A stretch of DNA of 64,000 nucleotides from Sideroxydans lithotrophicus ES-1 (GCF_000025705.1 NC_013959.1:1541063-1605062), one strand, 5' to 3'. Positions 25,488 to 33,947 are shown, counted from the stretch's first letter. Program-made: numbers and translations. The notes: generated from the sequence alone by a model not told the origin.

Positions 25488-26429
25488 TCAATGAGTGCAG
25501 CCCCCGTTGGTCCTCCGCCGCAATGGGGGTGTGCGTGCGAGCAGACTGTCCAGCGTGTCGTCGGGTTGCGGCTGGCCGACTCCGATGAGAAGCATCACCG
25601 GCGGCATGGCGTCGCCGCTGGGGGAGCCGATCACCATCTGGTCGAGCTCTTCCATCAGGCGGTCTGCTATTGAGCTGGCGTTTTCGCTTCCCGTCTGCGG
25701 CAGGAAGATGGCGAACTGGTCGGCTTCGATCTCTGCCGCTATGTCATTCGGGCGCAGGTAGCGCTGCAAGGTTTCAGCCAGGGAACGTTGCGCCTGCTCG
25801 CTGCCGAGTCTGCCAAAGCCCGCAGCGAATTGCCCGAAGTTATCCACCTTCAGGAGTATGAGGGCGCACGGCTGCAGGCTCTTGGTGTGGCGGAGGATCA
25901 GGCGTCCGATGTTGTCCGCGAGCCAATGGCGGTTGTAGAAGCCGGTGACGGAGTTGACGTAGTTCAGTGCGCCATAGCTTTGCGCATTCGCCTGCCATTC
26001 CGCCAGTGTGCGGTTGGTGGCACGAATCCGGTTGGCCAACAGCGCCAGCAGGTTGTGCGATGCTTCCAGCGATCTGTTGAGGACAGACCAGGCTTCTTTG
26101 TGTTCGATGGCCAGCAGTTCGCAATCGGTGACGGCGATGACATAGGCGGAAACCTGGTTGTCATCGAACATGGACATCTCGCCCACGCATTCGCCTGCGC
26201 CAAACAGGGCGAGCGGATTGGTGTCGTCTGCATTGAGTTGCGCTCGCAGCCTGCCGGAGAGGACGACATAGATGCGGTCGTTATGCTGGCCGGGCGTGAG
26301 CAGGATCTGTTCTGCCGCGAGCTTTAGCTGAGTGGTATTCGCCAGCAGGGTGGCGAGCGTGCTGTTCTTCACCTTCTGGAACAGCGGCGACTCTTGCAGC
26401 AGGTTGATGATCTGGGTCGAGTTGATGAT
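25488..26429 (-). CDS. Cyclic-nucleotide-binding domain plus degenerate GGDEF domain
   Basis: About 313 residues. A Crp-type cyclic-nucleotide-binding domain (about 20-140, with LFGAGECVGEMSMFDD as the phosphate-binding cassette region) precedes a GGDEF fold (about 160-300). The catalytic motif reads EADQF instead of GGDEF, so cyclase activity is unlikely; it may be a receptor. No ATG or TTG lies near the ribosome binding site AAAGGAGG (26440-26433). The in-frame codons after it are ATC ATC (26429-26424), and the first canonical start is GTG 26372. Two class III cyclases in the window could supply its ligand. Confidence 0.75.
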   Translation of the reverse strand: MINSTQIINLLQESPLFQKVKNSTLATLLANTTQLKLAAEQILLTPGQHNDRIYVVLSGRLRAQLNADDTNPLALFGAGECVGEMSMFDDNQVSAYVIAVTDCELLAIEHKEAWSVLNRSLEASHNLLALLANRIRATNRTLAEWQANAQSYGALNYVNSVTGFYNRHWLADNIGRLILRHTKSLQPCALILLKVDNFGQFAAGFGRLGSEQAQRSLAETLQRYLRPNDIAAEIEADQFAIFLPQTGSENASSIADRLMEELDQMVIGSPSGDAMPPVMLLIGVGQPQPDDTLDSLLARTPPLRRRTNGGCTH

Positions 26430-26854
26430 GCGCCTCCTTTAGTGAACATCGCATACCATCTACACCCCGAAGACTAGCAGCAAAGCCTCTGCCAAGCCAT
26501 ATGCCAAAAGATATAGATCGCTTGTGTGGGTTGTGGCCATACTGCTGCATGGCTGTTATTCGCATATGCCAATTGGCCTGCAGGCCAGTAAATACGGGCA
26601 TCTTCAATATATCAAACCATCAGCGGAAGACCTTTCCAGAAGAGCTCTGGCGGAAAATTAGCGTCTTCTTGCCTGATGCTGCTCGGCTCAATTTCCGGGA
26701 GCTTGATGAAGTGCGAATCGCCGGTTTTGCAATAACCCTTTGCGCGAAGTGCGAAAAGGCCGCTATCAAGAAATGCTAGAATCTGCCGCAATGGACGGCT
26801 ATTCATTAATAGCGTGCCAACACGTTCGTCCCATAAACCTTCCTTCTGTTTCCG
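26430..26854. other. Divergent intergenic region with promoter-repeat copy C
   Basis: Holds core copy C and its distal box for the minus-strand gene at left. Bases 26610-26854 should contain the promoter of the 7TM-GGDEF gene on the plus strand, but I see no clear -35/-10 pair and no coding sequence. Confidence 0.5.
26468..26607 (-). promoter_or_regulatory. Dispersed promoter repeat, copy C, with distal box (best copy)
   Basis: The core (26519 to 26468) has GATCTATATCTTTTGGCATA and then TGGCAGAGGCTTTGCT, an almost perfect sigma-54 -24/-12 element, followed by GCTAGTCTTCG. The distal box (26575-26607) has GGCCTGCAGGCC and GCCAGTAAATACGGGC. The core ends about 30 bases before the AAAGGAGG of the cyclic-nucleotide-binding GGDEF gene. 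Confidence 0.7.
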
Positions 26855-28567
26855 TTGAACACTCCGATCACAAAAATCATTCCGCTCACTCTGTTGTTTC
26901 TGGCTTCCCTGCTCTGTGCCGCAGGTGCCGGGGCGGAAGTGCTGCGTTTGTCGGAAGTGCCCTCGCACACGCTTTGTTGCGACGCGGAGTACTTCATCGA
27001 GGGAGGTGCGCCGCTGAGTCTGACGGAGGCGATGGAGAGACAGCGCGCGGGCGGATTCAAGCAGGAGTTGAAAGGCGCACCGAATTTCGGCATCGGTTCG
27101 AAGCCGGTGTGGCTGCATCTCGCGTTCGACAACGATACCCACGCAGAGGCCGAGAGATACTTTGTGGGCGGAGTCACCTGGCTGGATCGCATGGATGTCT
27201 ACCTTGTGCGCGCGGACGGCAGCCAGTCTGCGGTGCATACCGGCGATGAGTTGCCCGATGCGCCGGGGCTGACACCGGCGATGGGCTATGCGCTGCTGCT
27301 GCAATTCTCTGCGGGACGCAACGATCTCTACCTGCGTGTGGCCTCGACCGACCCGATGGCCATCCCCGTGGAGTTGATGACGAGGCAGCAGTTCGAGCAG
27401 CGCCACCTGCAGCTCGGTTATTTCTACGGTTTCTTCTTCGGCTTCCTTGCGGCCTTGAGTGCCTACAATTTCCTGCTGGTGGTGGGAACGAGGGAACGCA
27501 GCTATCTTTATTATTCGCTGGCGCTTTCCAGCATCCTGTTCTGCAACTTTGCCTATACCGGCCACGGCGTCGCCTGGCTGTGGCCAGAGCATCCCGGTTT
27601 CCAGAAATTCGTGATCCTGGTTTCGATGGTGGTCTATAACGTGCTGGGGTTGATGTTTGCAGCGCGTTTCCTCGCACTGAAAAAACATTCGCCGCGCACC
27701 CTGCGTGGGATTCGCTGGATCGGAACACTAGCTGTGGTCATCATGGCGCTGGCCTTGATGGTTGACAGTCAGTTCGTTGCGGCTATGGTGGCTTTCGTCT
27801 GCACGACAGCGTTTACCATCGGCATGTTCCTGCTCGGCATCCTGAGTGTGTTGCGCAATCAGACGTCGGGGCGCTATTTCCTGTTCGCGACCTTCTTCGG
27901 CATGCTGGGCGTGGGTGTGACGGCGCTTGCGGTATGGGGCAAGATCCCGTTCCGTCCGTACACCTTCCACGCTGCCGAATTCGGGCTGGTGATCGAGGCG
28001 ACGTTGCTGGCCCTGGGATTGTCCAACTGGATGCGCGAGAACCGCGATGCGCTGTATGAGGCCGAACAGGTGGCACGGCTGGATGCGCTGACGCATCTGA
28101 ACAACCGGCGCGCGTTCATGGAGCTCGCCCTGCCCTATGCCAGCACCGCCGGACGCCACGAGCGCCCGATGAGCCTGGTCATGATGGATATCGACCACTT
28201 CAAGTCCATCAACGACCAGTACGGCCACCAGACCGGCGACCTGGTGCTGACCGCAGTCGCCGATCTGCTGAAGAATTTTTCCCGCACCAGCGATATCGTG
28301 GCGCGCTGGGGCGGCGAGGAGTTCATCCTGTTGCTGCCGGAGACCGGCTTGAAGCAGGCCATCAACCATGCGGAAAGGTTGCGCCAGGCCATCGCGGAGT
28401 TTCGCATACCGGTGGGCGAGACGAGCATCTCGCTGACCGCGAGTTTCGGCATCGCAGCGCATGTCGCCAATCTATCGTTCGACAAGATGATCGAGCAGGC
28501 AGATGTGCAGCTCTATGAGGCGAAACGAAGCGGACGCAACAAGGTCTGTTGCAGTTCCGCAGTTTGA
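26855..28567 (+). CDS. 7TMR-DISM diguanylate cyclase
   Basis: A 570-residue membrane sensor. A signal peptide (about 1-27, ending AGA) is followed by an extracytoplasmic 7TMR-DISMED2 domain (about 30-175), seven membrane helices (about 180-385) and a GGDEF domain (about 405-570). The active site is GGEEF (486-490), and RTSD five residues before it is a canonical inhibitory site, so an active c-di-GMP synthase is expected. The start is taken as TTG 26855 because an in-frame stop lies just upstream and the signal peptide begins there. It converges with the HDOD gene with a two-base gap. Confidence 0.88.
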   Translation: MNTPITKIIPLTLLFLASLLCAAGAGAEVLRLSEVPSHTLCCDAEYFIEGGAPLSLTEAMERQRAGGFKQELKGAPNFGIGSKPVWLHLAFDNDTHAEAERYFVGGVTWLDRMDVYLVRADGSQSAVHTGDELPDAPGLTPAMGYALLLQFSAGRNDLYLRVASTDPMAIPVELMTRQQFEQRHLQLGYFYGFFFGFLAALSAYNFLLVVGTRERSYLYYSLALSSILFCNFAYTGHGVAWLWPEHPGFQKFVILVSMVVYNVLGLMFAARFLALKKHSPRTLRGIRWIGTLAVVIMALALMVDSQFVAAMVAFVCTTAFTIGMFLLGILSVLRNQTSGRYFLFATFFGMLGVGVTALAVWGKIPFRPYTFHAAEFGLVIEATLLALGLSNWMRENRDALYEAEQVARLDALTHLNNRRAFMELALPYASTAGRHERPMSLVMMDIDHFKSINDQYGHQTGDLVLTAVADLLKNFSRTSDIVARWGGEEFILLLPETGLKQAINHAERLRQAIAEFRIPVGETSISLTASFGIAAHVANLSFDKMIEQADVQLYEAKRSGRNKVCCSSAV

Positions 28568-28569
28568 GT

Positions 28570-29436
28570 CTAGTGCCGGTATTGCCGCATCTCGCCCAGG
28601 ATATCCAATGCCGCTTCATGGAATTCGGCGGGCTCCATGCCGATGTGGTTCAAGGCATGGGCGTGGGTAGGCAATTGCCCCAGCGCGCTTTCTTTTTCCA
28701 GTCCCATGAAGACGCTGGCCATATGCTCTGCCAGGATCAGCACGGCGATGAAGTTGCGCACCGCGGTGGAGATTTGATGCGACAGGTCAGTGAAGATGCT
28801 CATGTCGTGATGATTCAGGATGGTCTGGCAGACATGCGCAGGCAATCCCCAATTGCGCGCGAGCATGTTGCCGACGACGGCGTGATTTGTGCCAAGCCTG
28901 GATTCTTCCTCACGATGGGTGTTTTCCCAATCGCTTTCATGCAGGGTCTCATCGAATGAGTGTTCCGGAAAGCGCTGCATCAATACCGGGATCCCGCTAT
29001 CGTGGAACAGGCCGATGGTATAGGCATCCTCGATCGAGATGCCGGGCAGCGTCTTCGCCAGCATCGAGGCTGCCTCGGCGGTGCAGCTGGATTTGTCCCA
29101 GAACTTTTCCAGAAAAGCCTTGGCAGCCGGATCTTTCATACTGACACTATTGCGCAGGAACAGCGTGTTCACCGCCAGCATGACTTTCTTCAAACCGAGC
29201 ACAGAGACGGCCTGAGGGATGGAGCTGATGTTGCTGTTGCGCCGGAAGGCCGGGGAATTGGCCAGCTTCAGCACGGCTGCAGAGAGTCCCGCGTCGTTGC
29301 CAACCAGTCTGGATATGTGATTGAAATCCGGTTCTTCTTTGCGCGCTTCCGACATGATGTCCAGCATGATCGCCGGACAGGCCGGTAGCTGGATGCTACC
29401 GAGTATCTTTTCAGCGTTCACTGCGTTTCCGTGCAT
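28570..29436 (-). CDS. HDOD domain signalling protein
   Basis: A 288-residue HDOD protein, a degenerate HD-type helical domain used in bacterial signalling. The conserved start of the domain is SIQLPACPAIMLDIM; LVGNDAGLSAAVLKLANS and YTIGLFHDSGIPVLMQ follow. The HD motif is replaced by FHDSG/NHHD-type residues, so phosphodiesterase activity is not expected. It lies tail to tail with a diguanylate cyclase, which may hint at a shared pathway. Confidence 0.88.
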   Translation of the reverse strand: MHGNAVNAEKILGSIQLPACPAIMLDIMSEARKEEPDFNHISRLVGNDAGLSAAVLKLANSPAFRRNSNISSIPQAVSVLGLKKVMLAVNTLFLRNSVSMKDPAAKAFLEKFWDKSSCTAEAASMLAKTLPGISIEDAYTIGLFHDSGIPVLMQRFPEHSFDETLHESDWENTHREEESRLGTNHAVVGNMLARNWGLPAHVCQTILNHHDMSIFTDLSHQISTAVRNFIAVLILAEHMASVFMGLEKESALGQLPTHAHALNHIGMEPAEFHEAALDILGEMRQYRH

Positions 29437-29490
29437 TTGTCAGTCCCGTTCTATAAAAGCGCAGCACTTTATCAGATATTTATGACGTAA

Positions 29491-29516
29491 ATAAAACGCC
29501 CTGACCAACAGGGCGT
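29491..29516 (-). terminator. Intrinsic terminator, minus strand
   Basis: The stem CGCCCTG / CAGGGCG with a 5-base loop is followed on the minus strand by TTTTATTT. It is the second of two terminators downstream of the lipoprotein gene and protects the HDOD gene from read-through. Confidence 0.7.
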
Positions 29517-29567
29517 CTCATCGATATCGCAATCAAATGCAGCAGAAGATTTTGCGGCAGACACTAG

Positions 29568-29604
29568 GAAAATAAAAACGGAGAAGGCATTCGCCCTCCC
29601 CGTT
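29568..29604 (-). terminator. Intrinsic terminator after the lipoprotein gene
   Basis: An 11-bp stem ACGGGGAGGGC / GCCTTCTCCGT (with G-T pairs) is followed on the minus strand by TTTTTATTTT. It lies about 95 bases after the stop at 29697. The rest of 29437-29696 shows nothing else I can support. Confidence 0.75.
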
Positions 29605-29696
29605 CTGTTAAATAGTCAAAGGAACCTGGTGCGGAATATCTTCCTGCCGGTTTCCCTTATCTTGCATCAGCAAGCTTGCCGATCTTTGCAGCTGAA

Positions 29697-30416
29697 TTAT
29701 TTTTGTGCCTGTTTGATGCTGTTTGAATCAGCAGGCTCTTTTTCTTTGCCGTCATTTTCCCACCACGACTGTGCCCTGTTTCTATCGAATGGCGGTAGCA
29801 ATTCTGTTTGAATATCTGCGGCTTCTAGTGAAGCGAATGTCGACTTGAATTCGGGAACGTCTTCTTTTGATGCATCGACTACTGTTATGTCGAATGTGCT
29901 GCCAGACACGCCAGCTGCTGCCTGATCTATTAATGGAATCACCGAGCCGGCCCTGAACTCGTTGCCGACTCGCGGTCGCATCAGCGCATTCACTCTCCCC
30001 ACATAAGCAATGGTCTTGGGTGGAACATTTATTTCCATCAGGAGAGGTACTTGGAAGAAGCCATTAAATGGGAAAGCATTAGCATTGCCGAAAACTGTCT
30101 TCATTTCATACTTTCCCGGTTCCAGCGCAAACCTTAACAGGAATTTGTTATGAACCTTTGAAGAAATTGTGCCTGAATCACCGTCCACCTGGAAAACTTG
30201 TCTTTCCAACTTGCCTTGCCCATCTTTCCTGGTGAAGTCGACCCATAAAGGATGCGGGACGTATCGACTGGGAGTTGGTCTTGCAAGGTCGAGGGTCATC
30301 AAGATGACCGATTTAGAACTCACATCTACATTTTTTGTCTGCTTGTTGACCGCCATCGGTGCCATGTTGGCACATCCGACCAAAAATAAGACCGCTATCC
30401 ATGCAAATCTCCGCAT
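29697..30416 (-). CDS. Outer- or inner-membrane lipoprotein, unknown function
   Basis: A 239-residue protein with a lipoprotein signal peptide; the lipobox LVGC gives a lipidated Cys15. The mature part is strand-rich (PHPLWVDFTRKDGQGK, EPGKYEMKTVF), like a beta-sandwich, and it ends in a charged K/E/Q tail. I do not recognise the family. Residues +2/+3 after Cys are Ala-Asn, which does not signal inner-membrane retention in the enterobacterial code. Confidence 0.8.
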   Translation of the reverse strand: MRRFAWIAVLFLVGCANMAPMAVNKQTKNVDVSSKSVILMTLDLARPTPSRYVPHPLWVDFTRKDGQGKLERQVFQVDGDSGTISSKVHNKFLLRFALEPGKYEMKTVFGNANAFPFNGFFQVPLLMEINVPPKTIAYVGRVNALMRPRVGNEFRAGSVIPLIDQAAAGVSGSTFDITVVDASKEDVPEFKSTFASLEAADIQTELLPPFDRNRAQSWWENDGKEKEPADSNSIKQAQK

Positions 30417-30533
30417 CGTGTTTTCCCTTTTGTAGAATTATTTAACTTATAGTCACCTTGATCGAATGCACGATCAGTTGGATTTGAATCGCAGCCTTTT
30501 TTCAAACTGCGCAGGTCTTACGATCCAGTACGA

Positions 30534-30584
30534 CGAAGAGTAGCAGCTATGTCCCTACCGACATATATGCCAAAAGATATAGAC
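30534..30584 (-). promoter_or_regulatory. Dispersed promoter repeat, copy F
   Basis: The core has GGTCTATATCTTTTGGCATA, then CGGTAGGGACATAGCT (GG-N10-GC kept) and GCTACTCTTCG. No distal box is visible upstream. The downstream gene is the lipoprotein whose ATG is at 30416, about 115 bases away. Confidence 0.6.
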
Positions 30585-30680
30585 CTTCGCATAGTACGCG
30601 AGGCGAAAATAGTGGCTGAAACGGCTTGGCGATTTGAAGTTGGCTGCTTGTATTGAGGATGTTTCAGGAAAACTCGTTGC

Positions 30681-31118
30681 TTAGTTGCACAAGGCAGGCT
30701 GTGCAACTTCAGTGCAGTGCTGGTATCCCTCTTCCCTGATTCCACCAGTGGCATTCCGGTATGGGGCGAAGCATTCCTGGCTTTCCCGGTATTTCTTCAT
30801 TTCTTGCTCGCACTTGCTTAGTTTACTTGTATCGTCCTGCTCGTTTTTTTGGGGAGGCGATGATTCGACAGGCTTGTCGTCCTGTTTTCTCAGCTCCCTG
30901 TTCCTGCCGTCGGCTTCTTCGGGTTTCCCGGGCGGTACCATCGAGTTGTCGATCAGCTTCACGCTTTCGGCCTGCTTTCTTTTTGCCTCGGCTGCCGAGT
31001 TGCCGTAATGGGTTTGGCCGTTCTCATCTTTCCATTTATACATATCGCCGCCATATGCAGCGGCAGAGCCGAAGAAAATGGAGAGCATCACAATGGCTTT
31101 GTTCAACATGGAATTCAT
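30681..31118 (-). CDS. Secreted DUF4124-domain protein
   Basis: The ATG at 31118 is chosen because GGAGG lies 7 bases before it and a signal peptide follows (NKAIVMLSIFFGSAAAYG). The protein has 145 residues. The DUF4124 motif MYKWKDENGQTHYGN sits at the mature N-terminus. A charged low-complexity linker (about 60-100) follows, then a C-terminal part with four cysteines (CEQEMKKY, ECFAPY, HCTEVAQPALC) that could form disulfides in the periplasm. Function unknown. Confidence 0.8.
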   Translation of the reverse strand: MNSMLNKAIVMLSIFFGSAAAYGGDMYKWKDENGQTHYGNSAAEAKRKQAESVKLIDNSMVPPGKPEEADGRNRELRKQDDKPVESSPPQKNEQDDTSKLSKCEQEMKKYRESQECFAPYRNATGGIREEGYQHCTEVAQPALCN

Positions 31119-31156
31119 GGGTAGCCTCCGGAATATTTTCATTCGTCTGAGTGTGA

Positions 31157-31528
31157 TCATTGATCCACGGTGCTGGTGATCTTGTTGAGCTCTATCGTCG
31201 ATAGTTGTTCGATGTTCAGGTACTGGTCGGTTACGTCCGTCTCTGCAGCGATCGCATTCTCGTTGCACCAGCGGCGCCATGCGTCCTTGCCGAGACGCGA
31301 GTTGCCCGGCAAGCCGATCAGACGATAATTGCTGCCGCTGCGTGTGATGGCAGTCATGGATTCACGGTCGAAGTCCTTGATCGGGCTGGACGCGCGGCCT
31401 AAACCGTTCTTTGCGTCATGCCCCCAGACATGGCGGCTGCGAGTGCCATCCGGCAGTTCGATCTCCATCACTCGCCACCGGCGCAGTGCGATCTCCCGGG
31501 AATCGTTCGGAACTTGCTTGTTCGGCAT
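31157..31528 (-). CDS. Hypothetical protein (123 aa)
   Basis: I do not recognise this protein. ATG 31528 with GGGGAGAG before it gives 123 residues; the longer frame upstream only reads through the promoter repeat. The sequence is polar, with RRWRVMEIELPDGTRSRHVWGHDAKNGLGRASS split across strands, and has no signal peptide or membrane segment. Copy G of the promoter repeat lies about 90 bases upstream. Confidence 0.65.
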   Translation of the reverse strand: MPNKQVPNDSREIALRRWRVMEIELPDGTRSRHVWGHDAKNGLGRASSPIKDFDRESMTAITRSGSNYRLIGLPGNSRLGKDAWRRWCNENAIAAETDVTDQYLNIEQLSTIELNKITSTVDQ

Positions 31529-31617
31529 CGCTCTCCCCACTCCATGAATCCATGAGGGCAGGTTCGTAAGACACTTTCCCCTGCTCTCCCTGTCCCGCAT
31601 CGCGTACTTCTGCGGTG

Positions 31618-31752
31618 CGAAGATTAGCAGCAAAGACCCTTCCAGACTATATGCCAAAAAAGATGCGCCTTTTGTTTCTGTGTAGCCCTGATTTGGCTGA
31701 CGCCTTCGAAATTAGTATCGGCCTGCAAGCCAGTAAATACGGCGATCTTCAG
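31618..31752 (-). promoter_or_regulatory. Dispersed promoter repeat, copy G, with distal box
   Basis: The core (31669 to 31618) has TTTTTTGGCATATAG, then TGGAAGGGTCTTTGCT (GG-N10-GC kept) and GCTAATCTTCG; the GGTCTATAT part is changed to GGCGCATCT. The distal box (31720-31752) has GGCTTGCAGGCC and GCCAGTAAATACGGCG on the plus strand side and touches the 3' end of the TSUP gene. Confidence 0.6.
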
Positions 31753-32516
31753 GCAGCGACCATGTCGTAGGAAAGCTTGAGTATCAGCATGGCCAGCAAC
31801 CACAGGAACAATAGCCGCACGAACCCGGCACCCCGTTTCATGGCGACCCAGGTGCCGGTGTACGCGCCCAGCATATTGAAGATGGCGATGGGGATGGCGA
31901 TCTTGTACAGCACGTTGCCGGAGGGAATGAAGAACAGCAGCGCTGCCAGGTTGGTGGTGATGTTGACGAATTTGGCCGATACCGAGGCTTGCAGGAAGTC
32001 GAAGGAAAAGTAGCGCACGAACAGGAAAATGAGGAAGCTGCCGGTGCCCGGGCCGAACAGGCCGTCATAGAAACCGATGCCGCCGCCGATCAGCACGGAC
32101 AGGATGCGTTCGCGCGTGCCGAAATGCAGGACATGCCGGATGGTGCCGAAGTCTTTTTTGTGGAAGATGTAGAAGGCCATGGCAACGACCAGCACCAGCA
32201 CGATGGGGCGCAACCAGTGTTGCGGCACGAACGATACTGCGGCCGCACCGAAGAACGACATAACGAAGGCGCTGATGGCGGCAGGCAGCACCAGGCGCCA
32301 GGGGACGGTCATCTGCCCGAAATAAGAACGCGCGGCGACACTGGTGCCGCAGATCGAGGCGAGCTTGTTGGTGCCGAATATGGTTGCAGGCGGCGAGTTG
32401 GGAAAGGCATTGATCAGCGCCGGAATCTGGATGAGGCCGCCACCGCCGACGACTGCATCGACCATGCCGGCGCTATACGCAAACAGACATAGTATCGCGA
32501 TATCCAGCATGGTCAT
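31749..32516 (-). CDS. TSUP family anion permease (TauE/SafE type)
   Basis: A 255-residue inner-membrane protein with about eight hydrophobic helices. The family motif GMVDAVVGGGGLIQIPAL lies in the first helix pair, and its repeat GFYDGLFGPGTGSFL in the second half; both are hallmarks of the sulfite-exporter TauE/SafE family. The substrate may be sulfite, sulfonate or another organosulfur anion and cannot be chosen from sequence. The coiled-coil gene upstream ends 22 bases before it, so the two may be one transcript. Confidence 0.9.
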   Translation of the reverse strand: MTMLDIAILCLFAYSAGMVDAVVGGGGLIQIPALINAFPNSPPATIFGTNKLASICGTSVAARSYFGQMTVPWRLVLPAAISAFVMSFFGAAAVSFVPQHWLRPIVLVLVVAMAFYIFHKKDFGTIRHVLHFGTRERILSVLIGGGIGFYDGLFGPGTGSFLIFLFVRYFSFDFLQASVSAKFVNITTNLAALLFFIPSGNVLYKIAIPIAIFNMLGAYTGTWVAMKRGAGFVRLLFLWLLAMLILKLSYDMVAA

Positions 32517-32537
32517 GGCACCAGTTGCCGCTGTGCT

Positions 32538-33875
32538 TTAAGCCGGGCTGACTTCCTCGTCCGGGAAAGGCCAGACCGGCTCGGGGGGAGCGAGCGCGGC
32601 TTTTCTGGCTTCTGCCTCGGCTTTTTTCAGCGCAGCCGCGGCCTTGCGTGCTGCGGCTTCTTCCTGCTTGATGCGTTTTGCCTCGGCAGCAGCTGACTTG
32701 CGTGCTTCGGTTTCTGCTTTCTTCGCGGCGGCCAGTTCCTGTGCGGCTAGCCTGGCTTGTTCCGCGGCCAGTTTTCTTGCGACTGCAGCCTCTTGTGCGG
32801 CGATCCTTTTGGCTTCGGCTTCTGCCTTCTTGATCAGTGCTGCCTCCAGCGCGGCCTGTTTCCTGGCTTCCGCTTCAGCTTTTTTCTCGGCAGCTGCCTG
32901 CTGCGCGGCGAGCTTGCGCGTTTCGGCTTCGGCTTTCTTGAGTGCTGCCGCTTCCTGGGCTGCTTGCTTCATAGCCTCCGCTTCGGCCTTTTTCGCAGCG
33001 GCAGCCTGTTGCGCAGCCAGTTTGCGAGCTTCGGCCTCTGCCTTCCTGGCCTCTGCCTCTGCTTTTTTAAACGCCGCGGCTTCTGCGGCTGCCTGCTGCG
33101 CGGCCAGTTTCCTGGCTTCGGCTTCAGCTTTCTTTGTGGCGGCAGCTTCCGCTGCTGCTGTTTTCTTTGCTTCGGCTTCTGCTTTTTTTGCTGCCGCAGC
33201 TTGTTGCGCAACGAGTTTGCGCGCTTCGGCCTCTGCCTTCTTGGCTTTTGCTTGTGCCTTTTTCAACGCGGCAGCTTCTGCGGCTGCCTGCTTCCTGGCT
33301 TCAGCCGCAGCCTTTTTGGCCGCTGCTGCCTGCTGTGCGGCAAGTTTTTTGGCTTCTGCTTCGGCTTTCTTCAGGGCGGCAGCTTCTTCGGCAGCTCTTT
33401 TCTTTGCTTCGGCTGCAGCTTGTTTCAAGGCGGCCGCTTCTTCTGCGGCTTTTTTCTTGGCTTCTGCTTGGGCGATTTTGGCTGCAGCCGCTTCCTGTGC
33501 ACGCTGTCTTGCCTGTTCCTTTGCCAACTCTTTGGCAGCGGCAGCTTCCTGTGCTGCGAGGATCTTGGCGACCCTGGCTGCTTCAGCATCTGCGCGTGCT
33601 TGTTCGCCAGCATCCTTGGCAGCGCGCATTTCCTGTTCGGCTATAGCCTGGTTTGCAACAGCTTCCTCATATGCGGCGCGTGCCTGACTGGCTGATTCTT
33701 CCTTTTGGGTGGCGATGAGCTGTTTGGCTTCCAGTATCTGTCTGGCTTCTGCCGCTGCCAGATTGGCTGCAAGCATGGATTTGTTGGCGAAGTTCAGAGT
33801 CTTTTCTGCCGCCGCCGAGTTCCTGGCTGTGCGAATCTCATCGGGCGTCAATTTAATTTTCTTCACCTCTGACAT
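32538..33875 (-). CDS. Ala/Glu/Lys-rich long coiled-coil protein
   Basis: A 445-residue soluble protein without signal peptide. After a 60-residue start (MSEVKKIKLTPDEIRTARNS) it is almost only A, E, K, Q and R in near-repeated blocks such as AEARKLAAQQAAAAKKAEAE, over about residues 70-430. It ends PEPVWPFPDEEVSPA. The composition predicts one long helix or coiled coil like the central part of TolA or some nucleoid-binding proteins. Function unknown. A promoter with a palindromic operator lies 45-70 bases before the start. Confidence 0.8.
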   Translation of the reverse strand: MSEVKKIKLTPDEIRTARNSAAAEKTLNFANKSMLAANLAAAEARQILEAKQLIATQKEESASQARAAYEEAVANQAIAEQEMRAAKDAGEQARADAEAARVAKILAAQEAAAAKELAKEQARQRAQEAAAAKIAQAEAKKKAAEEAAALKQAAAEAKKRAAEEAAALKKAEAEAKKLAAQQAAAAKKAAAEARKQAAAEAAALKKAQAKAKKAEAEARKLVAQQAAAAKKAEAEAKKTAAAEAAATKKAEAEARKLAAQQAAAEAAAFKKAEAEARKAEAEARKLAAQQAAAAKKAEAEAMKQAAQEAAALKKAEAETRKLAAQQAAAEKKAEAEARKQAALEAALIKKAEAEAKRIAAQEAAVARKLAAEQARLAAQELAAAKKAETEARKSAAAEAKRIKQEEAAARKAAAALKKAEAEARKAALAPPEPVWPFPDEEVSPA

Positions 33876-33918
33876 CTGAAATCTCCCTCGATCAAGTGGT
33901 ATGAACTACATCCCGGCA

Positions 33919-33947
33919 AAGATACAGAACGAACGTTCTGGTGTCAA
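33919..33947 (-). promoter_or_regulatory. Sigma-70 promoter with palindrome in the spacer
   Basis: On the minus strand TTGACA (33947-33942) and TATCTT (33924-33919) are exactly 17 bases apart. The spacer carries CAGAACGTTCGTTCTG (33940-33925), a dyad with 7-bp arms and a 2-base centre. A repressor bound there would exclude RNA polymerase. It drives the coiled-coil gene at 33875. Confidence 0.7.

Noticed and set aside
31529-31657. Upstream extension of the 123-residue gene starting MAYSLEGSLLLIF
   Set aside because: The extension translates the promoter repeat; similar MAY-LEG peptides appear at other copies, so they come from the DNA repeat and not from a protein family.
32644-33687. Open frame of about 350 codons on the plus strand, rich in A, S, L and F
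   Set aside because: It is the antisense shadow of the low-complexity coiled-coil gene.
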